DNA from: Paralichthys olivaceus
Lineage: Eukaryota; Chordata; Actinopteri; Pleuronectiformes; Paralichthyidae
DNA: 64,000 nucleotides
Reading direction: 5' to 3'
Assembly (NCBI RefSeq): GCF_024713975.1
Contig: NC_091098.1
Location: 19,711,316-19,775,315 of the forward strand
Part shown: one piece after another, positions 49,805-62,034 of the stretch
Position numbering within the stretch: the stretch's first letter is position 1
How the letters are laid out: each line of letters begins with the position of its first letter
Notes under the pieces: model-generated
Told to the model about the DNA's origin: nothing
Databases searched by the model: none
The model's input: the letters and a program-made list of their open reading frames with translations, nothing else
Position numbers and translations under genes: made by a program

Positions 49805-52800
49805 ATGACAACGAGCCTGAATCTGCTCTCTCAGCAGAAAGTGGATTCTGAGCACGAGGCAGAGGTGAGTGTGCAGAAGGACAGTGGCTGTGAGTCTGAT
49901 CTGCTCCATATAAACCATGAAGGGTATTTTTAAATTTAAAAAATGGCTATGTGGTTAGTAAATCCTGATTCAAATTTTCCCACTGAGGCATACATTCTCT
50001 TAAAATGATGTGTTTTATAATAATGTTTTCATGCTTTACACGCAGTCAAGTGAAATATATTTGTGTTGCATACATACTGATTATAATTTGCATGTGTATA
50101 CCGTAGTTAAAATGTTTTGTAAATCGTAGGCGTCATCCTCTCCATCAGACTCAGTGATGAGTGAGTCTCCGCAGCGCTTTCAGGTCATCTCCACTGAGCC
50201 TGCCACAACACCACAGCGAATACAGGTAACTGCTGCCTCTGCAGATGGCATCAGATAATGTGACACTTCTCCTTCCTGTTGACGTTCTATTTCAGTGTAT
50301 TAGCAGCAGCAGTGATCAAGTTGATGCTACAACATGTAACTCAGCTCTCCTATCTTCACTGTAATTGTTTTTCCCCTCAACCCCACTGGTGTTTTCTCAT
50401 TTCCACCTTCCTCTCTTTCTGTCTCCTTCCTCCATCCTGACCAGATTGTAACTGACCAGCAGACAGGTCAGAAGATCCAGATAGTAACAGCGATGAACCC
50501 GTCCAATGCTACCAAGCAGCAGTTCATTCTCACTACGGCTGACAGCTCAGGGGCGGGCAAGGTTATCCTGGCCTCATCAGACAGCCACAACACTAAGCAG
50601 CTCATCATCACTTCTGCAGACAACCTGATGCCAGGAAGAATACAGGTGCAGTTGTGCCCATAATATCAGCCCCTGGTTTGTGACAATTCTATTTGCAATA
50701 TCTTGGTCTTGAAGTAATGATAAGATTGAAGACAAAAGTATAATCAAATAAAATAATGAAGTGATGACATTTAACATCCAAATGGTCAAACGCCAAATTC
50801 ACTATGATGTCATAATCTTCTGCAAAAACACTTTTCTGTAATTCAGACATTTTTAGAACTGGTTACAGACATTAAAGAGAAATGCAAACTTAACAGCCTG
50901 TGTTAAGCCTGTGACTTTTTTTTCAGATTGTCACAGATCCAGTGTCAATGGAACGGTTGTTAGGGCAGGGGGACTTGAGCCGATCACAGCCAGTAGAGTA
51001 CTGTGTGGTGTGTGGGGACAAGGCTTCAGGTACGAAAGCTTACATGTGCATTATGTGGAAATGTTATGTTCTGTATGTATTTTAACTGATGCCTCCTGAT
51101 CCTAATATATGTAGCTTCGTTGTGTCTGTAATTTCACCCATGCTCGGACACTTTAAACCAGTTTTCTCTGTGTTCAGGGCGTCACTATGGAGCCGTCAGT
51201 TGTGAGGGATGTAAAGGCTTCTTCAAGAGGAGTGTGAGGAAGAACTTGACCTACAGCTGCCGCAGCAAACAGGACTGCATCATCAACAAACACCACCGCA
51301 ATCGCTGCCAGTTCTGTCGGTTGAGCAAATGCCTTAAGATGGGGATGAAGACTGACTGTGAGTTTGCAACCCAATCCATGACATGACTCAGTTCTCTCAT
51401 AAAAATAGCTCAAATGTCTCAAAAGCTATTAAAAAGCCTCAAATTATGTAACATTACATTACATATTATTTAGCTGTAGTGCATTCAACCTTGAGGGTAC
51501 AAACCCAGAACAACAAAATACTTCTGCTTCAAAAAAGCCAAACTACAAAGTGCTACATGTAAGTGCAATATAAAAGTCCAACTAACTTTTTTTTTTTGAG
51601 AGTTGGGTTATCAGACCATCATGTTGTATGTCTACAAACGTCTTGAATATTTTGTCTTTCCTGGAGAGTACACAGTAACATTTATTAATACTCTTCACAC
51701 CTCAGCATCAGCGACAGACATAGCTGGGGGCTTTATGTTTGTGAGTTGTCCTATTTCTGCCACAGAAAGGTCATGTTAGTTGAGTCATACTTTAACTTGG
51801 AATAGTCAAATATGTCTTACCTCTGAGATCAATAAATTACTGATCACTATTATTATTATTATACCCAGTCACTTACAACAGTTAGAAAAAAAGTCATTCG
51901 TATTTGTCTGTTCCGGACTCTTCAGCTGTTCAGAGTGAGAGAAAACCCATCGATGTAGTGCCCAGAGAGAAACATGCCAACTGTGCTGCCTCCACCCAGA
52001 AGATCTACATTCGTAAGGACCTTAACAGTCCGCTCATCGCCACGCCAACCTTTATCTCAGATACAGAGACAGATGGCTCCAGGTCAGTTGGAATCAGGAT
52101 GACAGACGGATGTTTTGTTCTATTTCTCAGCTGTTTAATGTGACGTGAACTGGATTGTGATAATGCTCTGTGTCATGTGCAGATCCAGCCTGCTGGACCA
52201 GGGGATGCTGGTTAACATCCAGCAGCCTGTCATCCAAAGTGATGGCACTTTGCTGCTGGCCACTGACTCAAAGGTACAGACGTCTCTGCAGATACAGTCA
52301 AAGTAATGTCTGTCTCCTTCTGAAGTGTGTAAAATATATACCACAAATAAGTTTTGACCAAAATGCTGTATGCTAGATTAGTTTTTATAGCTGATAAAAC
52401 AGTAGATTTCCTCTTTGTTTAGCTCCTTTGTGTGTTTTAAAGAGCATTAAGTTTTTCTTTTCAATTTTGTGTCATGACCTTGGCTTATATGATGTAATCT
52501 GCATTGGCTCTGTTCCTCAGATGGAGTCTGGGCAGGGGGACTTGGGAACACTAGCTAATGTGGTGACATCATTGGCCAACCTGAGCGACTCATTGAAAGA
52601 AAATCTAAACAATGGTGACACCTCAGACAGTCAACAAGAGGAGCAATCTGCCAGCGAGATAACACGGTCAGTCAGCAGAACACACAGAAATTACGTGTCC
52701 TGAATTTTTGCTCAGCTTTGAAAGAAGTGATGTGTGTGTGTGAGAAGAAAACATATTTATGTTGACAACCTTTCTGTAAAATCAGTGAACTGAAATGTGT

Positions 52801-55084
52801 GTGTGTGTTTGTGTGTGTTGTACAAAGTGCCTTTGACACCCTGGCCAAAGTCTTCAACCCACCTGAAATACGGGTCGGACATAGTCTGACAGAGAAATCG
52901 CAGTGTGTCGGTGGAACAACAATCCAGCTGATTGGTCGAGACCAGGAGACCCCCATCATTGAGGTGGAGGGACCACTGCTCACTGACAGCCATGTTGGCT
53001 TCAAGGTGGGTGCGGTCAACTGATGCTCAAAGCTAATGGTCAAAATAACTAAGTCTTTATTCATGTGGCTATATTTTTAAAGAGGAACGTAACCAATGTG
53101 TATGTCTGTAAATGATGTGTGTACATTGGCATATTGTTGTTCAATAGTAGTCAAGTTGTAGACATTACAGTTACACATGCATGTATGCTTCTTGTCTTTT
53201 TCATCATCTATCTATTTCATCTATCAGTTATTTAAAAAAATATTTTTAAACAATTTGTCCCTTAATGCTCTCATTCCTCATCCTTCCTCCAGCTGAGCAT
53301 GCCCAGCCCAATGCCAGAGTATCTGAACGTACACTACATCTGTGAATCGGCATCCAGGCTTCTCTTTCTGTCCATGCACTGGGCACGCTCCATCCCTGCC
53401 TTCTCAGCTCTTGGGTAAGAATAGATTTAACACATCAAGACTCTGGAAATAACACAACAAGATTCAATCTATTTACAGTGTATAAAGTTGAGATGGTCTC
53501 AGGAAATGATCCGTGAGCTCACACCCACATTTCTCTGGCTTTTTCTTTTTCAGTCAGGAGGCAAACACCAGTCTGGTGCGATCCTGCTGGAATGAGCTGT
53601 TCACTCTGGGTCTTGCTCAGTGCGCTCACGTGATGAACTTGTCGACCATCCTCACTGCCATCATCAACCACCTTCAGAGCAGCATCCAGGATGGTATGGA
53701 CCACAGGCCTCGTCAGCACTTCACAGTAGGACATAAACAGGAGAGAAGAAATGTTGTTACATGTTACTTTAACAAAGAAAGTCCTGAAGGATTGAGACAT
53801 GTCCAGCTTGTTGATTAGATAATGATGAAAGTTTAAGATAGTACATGTTTTAACACCATGTTGGTACATGCCCCAGATTTTGTTTTTTTTGTGTCAATTC
53901 TGCATCTTCCCAACTACTGACATGATGAGTTATGGGGAATTGCAACTTCTGACAATGATGACATGTGTTTGTTGTTGTGACAGTTCTTGTTATATGAAGC
54001 TCAAACTACTTCAAGGAAATCATGAATGTTGATACATCAAACCAGACATCTTCTTCCGTCTCAGACAAACTTTCAGGGGACAGGGTGAAGCAGGTGATGG
54101 AGCATATTTGGAAGTTCCAGGAGTTCTGTAACAGCATGACGAGATTGGAGACCGACAGCTATGAATACGCCTACCTGAAGGCTATAGTGTTGTTCAGCCC
54201 TGGTGAGTCTAAGTATCTTATTTATAACAGACACTATTGCTGTGATTGGTGACATCCGGTTTAAGAATGCCTTAAAGAAGAGAATGAAACTTTAATAAAC
54301 TGTATTTTGTATTTTGGGGAATGACAGTAGTGTGTTTGTCTCATCAGATCACCCAGGTGTGGACAGCAGTGGGCAGATTGAGAAGTTCCAGGAGAAAGCA
54401 CTGATGGAGTTGCAGGACTATGTGCAGAAAACGTATCCTGATGACATGTACAGGTACATTCATAACTGCAGCCTTTCAGCACAACCTCCTCACAGCAGCT
54501 TAAAGCAGTAACACAGTGAATTGCATTAGACCATCTTGCATTTAAGTTAGAAAGTAATTTCACAGTATAAGGAGTAAAATTATTGCAACAACTACCTAAT
54601 TTATTACTAACAGCCTAACTGGCAGATAAACCACTTTTGGTTTTGGCTGTTTTACTGGATAGTAAGCACTTAGACTCTGTATGTCACAGATTAACACTTC
54701 TAATAGTTTTTATAGACATATGCCAATGTTTCACTTATTCTTTGCTCAACGTTTGTTGTCGTAGCTGCGGTCTCATGTTTATCTACCTGGCAAATTGTCA
54801 TTCATAACATCAGTTATGTTCTCGTGTAATGTGTTGGTATTAAAAAAAGCACAGTAAGTAAGCACAGAATGTAAGAATGACAGGAAGTGTTGTGTCTTTG
54901 CCTTCTCAGGATGACCCGTATCCTGACTCGTCTCCCCGCCCTGCGCCTCATGAATTCAAGTATCACAGAGGAGCTCTTCTTCACTGGCTTGATAGGTAAC
55001 GTCTCAATTGACAGCATAATTCCGTACATCCTTAAGATGGAGACGGCTGAATATAACAGCCAGGACTCTGATGCCACAGAATAA
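49805..55084 (+). CDS. nr2c2: Nuclear receptor NR2C2 (testicular receptor 4), 14 coding exons, 630 aa
   Basis: Coding exons: 49805-49864, 50130-50225, 50445-50645, 50927-51029, 51178-51357, 51926-52082, 52183-52273, 52521-52666, 52828-53005, 53293-53414, 53554-53693, 54065-54202, 54348-54453, 54910-55084. Phases close to 630 codons (human about 596-615). TR4 is an orphan receptor that binds direct-repeat AGGTCA sites in the nucleus. The N-terminal region has [20 protein letters not shown]. The two-zinc-finger DNA-binding domain is at about residues 145-210: [19 protein letters not shown]-box [11 protein letters not shown], then CQFCRLSKC. The ligand-binding domain is about 395-630: [20 protein letters not shown], then SLSTIL-like and [11 protein letters not shown] segments, closing with [20 protein letters not shown]. 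The match is closer to NR2C2 than NR2C1. The N-terminus is longer than in human. The exon 9 acceptor is GU-rich, not pyrimidine-rich. Confidence 0.95.
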
Positions 55085-57851
55085 CATCCCACCACTTCAA
55101 GACCCAGATCTGTCAATGTAAACATGGTACTCTCTTTGTCTCCCAGAGGGTTTATTTTTGAACCTCGATCTAAAATGCTGCAGCAGCTCCTTGTTTTCTA
55201 ATGATGCAAAGTGCAAAGTCATTCAGGATCCCTGGTAGATTAGACAATCTGGCACTGGAGAGCCTGGATGACACCTGGATTATTCTCTGGAGCAGACACT
55301 GTGTTGCAATCTTGAGTTTCTGACCTAAATTCAGCCACACTGAATTAGATTAAAAAGAAATTCTCCTCAGCTGCAGCTGAGCTTATTTTTTGCAACGTCT
55401 TTATAGCACTTAAAGCTTGTTACCTATGAACTTAACCCTCTGACCTAAGCATTTCAATTTGTTTTAGTCTTCCCTAAGCCTTACTATGCTTTCATGATTA
55501 TTGCATAAATCATTTGCTGATATGAGGTGAGATAAATAAAGAAACAGTCCAGAATCTAAAGATCTGAGATGGAATTTGACATCTAGAATTGGATTTTCAT
55601 GTGTTTAAAAACACAAATGTCAAAGATTATCGTAAATGGGACTATTTTCTTTTAAAATGTGCTTTAAAGTATTTATTTATTTTTGCTTTTCTTTCTCGTG
55701 TATAATTGTGCTTTTTAATTGAGAGTTCAGACTTAATAAGATTAAGTGTGACATATTTTATTTTTTCTTCTCTTTTTTTGAAAGAGACAGAATTGACACG
55801 AATGAACAGATCTTTACTTTAAGAAAAATTTAAATAATCATTTATCATAATCATAATAATTTTAATCAGTTATATGAGGTAACTCACACCTCAATCATTA
55901 CTTTGCAAAGTATTCATATGCAGTGGCCATCACAACATTGAGCTACCACATAGCTCAGTACAATGTGACCAGTGATTTTATTTTGTCTTTCAGTTTGAAT
56001 TTACATTCTGAAAACCACAAATTCGCAGATTAAATTCACCACATGTCCTGTATTTACATAGAATGACATCTTAGAGTTTAGGTTTGAGAGAGTTGTTATG
56101 TTAAGGTACATGATTATGTTTCTTAAACTTTCTTTTCTAAGCCGTGCAATCACCTCATTGCTTGTCCTTCTACGACAATCATACGTGTTGTTTCCTTCTG
56201 ATGCATCAGTGTCACAACTGTTCCTCTCAATCTACATTTTATATGTGTATTTATCAGTGGCAATTATTTCTTTTACAGAATTGTTTTAAAATGTTTGGTT
56301 CAGAAATGTTTAGTGTTGCTATGCTGCTTTTCTGTTTTCTGCTAAGTGCACATTAATCAGATTATGAGGCGTTCCACTGCTTTCATGCTGACTAAAACTT
56401 TGTGTTCTCTATGTTTTCTAAAGAATTGTATTTGTTTTAAACAAATTTGCTTCTTGCATACTAAGTGTACTTAAAGTACTTTTGGGCAGGTTTCCCTGGT
56501 TAAAAAAAAAAAAAGAAGAAAAATAGTGAAAATATCTTCTGGGAAGCCAGTCTCCTGTGTCAGTGTGTCCCTTGCATCGCCTGGGGAGAGAACATCTTTG
56601 GCACTGTCACCAGTTAACTTGGATCTTAGTTTTAGAAGGATTTATTGCACTTGTTGGAAAGTTTTTATTGTACTCATTATAAAAAATTGTCAAAATGTGA
56701 CAGAAGAGAAATGTGACTCTCAATGAGCTACAATTATGCGAGTGCACTTAAATTAGGTACAATAAATAATTTGAATATTTCATATATTAGATTTTTGAAA
56801 GAATTTTCTCTCTTTTGTTGGGCCGGTCTGCCCTCCCAAGGCAATGGTATGGGAAACACTGAATGTCTTGAGGACAATTTGGAAACATGCAATGGTTTAC
56901 CCACTTGTATAATGGTTCAGAAGAAAGATCCACAGCAACATGAATGATGATGGGGATATAAAGAAGTTAGCAATTATTATGTCTTGTGAAGTTAATGTCG
57001 GTTGTAATGTCAGTTGTAATAATCGGGTTTAAAACCTATTCAGACTGTTTGTAAAGACACTGGCGTGAAATGACCTTTTTTCATGTAATTTCATTAAAAT
57101 GAGTGCATGTTGTTTTTAAGCGGGGTTTTATAATGTTGTGGCTAATTGCCCTAACACGGAGCATCGTTATGATTTTTTATAGTGCTTTGCAGTGCATGAC
57201 AAAATTGCTTAAGTGCATTTTATAAAATGCTGTATAAGAAATATTGATTTAAATGTTGTGGCTTTAAAGTGTCAACCATGAGCAGCTCCCACATTAGAGG
57301 GTATTAGAGCATTTCCCCCCCCTTAGTGGATTGAGTATCCCATGGTTAAAATTTTATACTATTTTAAATGTCGTTTTTTTTTTTTTGTCATTATTTTTGC
57401 TCATGTAAAATGTGTGTCTTCAAACAAGAGATTGTGAAAGTCAAATATTCATGTTTTCTTCACAACACTACATTTCTACCTCACACCAATGCAGATGTAA
57501 GACAAAATGTATTAACGACTGAGTTCCTGTATCAGCATTCCAGTCTCTGGGGCCGGCTTCTCTGAAGCCACGTATTATAAAAAGAATTAAACAATTATTC
57601 ATCAAACACAACAAGACTGAGTATGTTCATGATCCCTGAGTGTTATTGTATCTGCAGCTACTCATTTTTTAAATGTGCTTTTTGTAACAATATTTTATGT
57701 CATTGAGGTGTTTTATTTTTATACAGTTCCGTTGATTTGAGATAATGTCCCCCTGTGGCAAGCAATTAAATATAACATTGATTAAAATACAGATTGATTT
57801 AAATCAAATAAAAAATATAACTTCTTGACCGTTCTGTCAAAGCTTCTGATG
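55085..57851 (+). other. NR2C2 3' UTR and intergenic DNA
   Basis: AATAAA at 55535-55540 is the first signal after the stop. AT-rich, TE-poor sequence continues to the MRPS25 promoter, so a longer 3' UTR is possible. No coding exon was seen; frames at 56098-56947 show no family resemblance. Confidence 0.5.
55535..55540 (+). terminator. Polyadenylation signal AATAAA (NR2C2, proximal)
   Basis: This hexamer in GATAAATAAAG lies 451 bases after the NR2C2 stop. Use is not proven. Confidence 0.4.
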
Positions 57852-57859
57852 TGACGTCA
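57852..57859. promoter_or_regulatory. Palindromic CRE (TGACGTCA) in the MRPS25 promoter
   Basis: A perfect CREB/ATF site lies 93 bases before the MRPS25 start codon, in a short CpG-rich patch (AACCGCGCCCG). A second half-site, GACGTCAG, follows at 57904. Confidence 0.65.
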
Positions 57860-57951
57860 TCAAACCGCGCCCGTGTGTCCGGTACACGCTCCTGGAAGAG
57901 GCCGACGTCAGAGTGTGATTAAATAATAGGCTCGTATATAAATGGTTCGAG

Positions 57952-59506
<1,555 letters not shown>

Positions 59507-59801
59507 AAGGCCGGGATGGAGAGGACACTATTGATGATTTACTGGACAATATTATTATTCCTGTTTGATTTTGTACGATTACAGTAAAGGACTAACTTAT
59601 TGCATATGGATGATGCCTGGATTCAGTGCCTGGACTCACACCATCCACTCCCAACAGAAATCCAGAACCAACACTCATCAGCATCGGGGCACTTAATGCT
59701 TTGGGTTCCTGTAGGTTTGCATATCTTGATATCAAACCTTGTGTTTGCATAATGTGACCTGGTCAAAGATTCCTTGCTGAATATTCCAGTGTAAACATTT
59801 A

Positions 59802-59807
59802 AATAAA
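59802..59807 (+). terminator. Polyadenylation signal AATAAA (MRPS25)
   Basis: This hexamer lies 296 bases after the MRPS25 stop, on the + strand, in ATTTAAATAAAACC. It is the first in this 3' flank. Confidence 0.6.
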
Positions 59808-59970
59808 ACCCAGATCCGCCTGTGTGGCTGTAGTAATGAGCGTACTTTTTCCCTGCGTGCAAACAAAGAAAAAAAAATACAGAGGAATTATTAGTGAGTG
59901 ACAGGATTGAGTTGAAAATGATCAGAAAAGGATCAAAGCATTTATAAAAGAAGGAGAAATACAACCATAT

Positions 59971-59996
59971 TTTATTGTAGACAACTTTTTTTTATT
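59971..59996 (-). terminator. Polyadenylation signals for RBSN (- strand)
   Basis: Two - strand AATAAA hexamers (59971-59976 and 59991-59996) lie about 2.0 kb past the RBSN stop codon. They imply a long 3' UTR ending about 150 bases from the MRPS25 signal. Confidence 0.5.
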
Positions 59997-59997
59997 G

Positions 59998-62034
59998 GTA
60001 CTCAGATGGAATTTTCTAAAGTTAATACAGCGACATCTGCGCGTGTCCAGAGGTTTGCAGGTACTGTTTTTAGATACAGCAGTGTTAGTCAAAGTACTTC
60101 CAAAGCTAAAATCAACACATTGAGAAGCTGCTCCTCGATTTATTCACACTGTCACTAAATTTTTAGCGTCACGCGTTTTGCTCACAATCTCCTGATGAGC
60201 AGTGTGAGATTAACAGGCAACACAAACGCTTGTGTCTATGGAGAGAAATACGGACAGAGAGTGACAGGAAAGATTCACGTAAGGACAGATGTAGCAGCAT
60301 TGAGTGAGTGATAATACTTGCTGGCATTCATGTAGTGTAAATAAGTCTAAAATGTAGCTCTGACAAAAGATTAAGTCACTACATTTTTGTACACACTGCA
60401 ATTTTAGTGAATTCTTGTGCCTTGTTCGTTGACGTAAAAGTTGCCTACAATGTCTGTTAGAAAGTAGTGTTGAGTATTTACATGGTGAGTAACAAGCCGG
60501 CTGGAAACACTTTCACTGGACTTCTGAGATGAAACAGGCAAATGAATCACATGCTTTACATATAGATCTTATCCAACAGCAGGGAACAAGAGCGGCGTGT
60601 CAACTGCTCAATTTATCCAAATGTGCAAACAAAAAAACGAAAGCAGGAAGACAAGCTTGGCCACGAGCTCGATAGAAAGACCAGTATCAAACTGCACTTC
60701 AGAGATCACAAACACACGAATCATGCAACCCCTGATCCTCGCTTAGATGAGGAGCAGCCACTGTAAACATCGAGATCACAACCAGCAGGGGGCGCACAGT
60801 ACAACATGGAAAAACTTTAGTTCACTTTGCTCACTGTGGCAAATAACGATGCAACTTTTAAAAATAAAGGTCTCATATGTCAAAGCTGACCGAGACACCG
60901 ACCAGATGCACAAAACAGTTTAATCTGCTCGATCAGCTCTACCATGCAGAACAGGAACAGGCTCATATGATGAATTAAGTCGCCCTAAACAGTCTCAAAA
61001 GTCTAATTCAGTTTGTTTCTCATTAATGAAACAGATGGTATAGGAATAGTTCATGTTCCAGTTACAACAGTCGTGATTCAGTTCTTTGGCATAAATTAAA
61101 TGAAGAGTAAGAATTTCAAAAACCACAAGTTGATTTTTTATATTATAGTTTCACTCGTCTGAGTGTATGTATATGTGGAAAGAAGTTGTTTAAAACATTA
61201 TGTGGCTGCAGATAAAAAATAAGATGAAGAATGATCCTCAATGATCAATGGGCTGAAGACAAAAACAAATCTGGGAGATGGTAGAGTTTTAAAGAAATCG
61301 CCTTCCACACCTCCGTAGCCTGATCCTCATCTCTTTTCAAAGCTCCATTAGCATCACTGAGTGTAAGACATCCATATATCCAACTGGACTATGGAAAGCT
61401 GAGTTGCATTGTGGGTAATGCAAGCAATAGGTTTTGAAATGGAGGAAGAGTGTGGAAAAAAATAAAATTATCAGGTTATGGTTCATCAATTTTGAATCAC
61501 CTTGAAATGATTAATTATGGATTTTGTGCATCGATCGATCCCATGGCAGGTTTATTCGACCGTTGCTATGGTAACATGTTATGTCATAACTTCTGGCTGA
61601 GGAAGCCAAATGACACATGCTGACTTCAACGAGACCATAGTCAGACACAACTCAAAAGACCAACCGTTCCCATTACAACAATCTTTAGAGTGGCACTCTT
61701 CCATCTTCCATTGTTCATGTTTGCACTTATGCGCCTGGATATCAGCAACGCCGCCTGTACAAATGGAATTTTACCTGTGGTGCTTAGAAACTGTGCATGC
61801 TGGGATTGGCTCCAGCCCTCTGACCCTGTGCAGGATAAGTGGTTTAGAAAGATGTTTGAAAATGAATCCTTCCAGACTACTTGTCTCTAGTACATGTAAT
61901 TTCGGTACAAACCTAGTCTTTCTTGCAGACTTCACCCATACTAAACTCAGCGGGCTCATTAGTCATGTAAAGTGAACTAGCCTTGCAGGACTTGGTAAGT
62001 AGCAGGTGATCAGGGGGATTTTTCAGAAAAGGTG
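59998..62034 (-). other. Probable 3' UTR of RBSN
   Basis: No coding exon was found on either strand. The stretch lies between the RBSN stop at 62035 and the first - strand polyadenylation signals. It is free of obvious transposons, which fits an mRNA tail. Short frames at 61610-61975 (+) have no family match. Confidence 0.5.

Noticed and set aside
53513-53818. 101-codon + strand frame as a separate gene
   Set aside because: It is NR2C2 coding exon 11 (53554-53693) read through into both introns.
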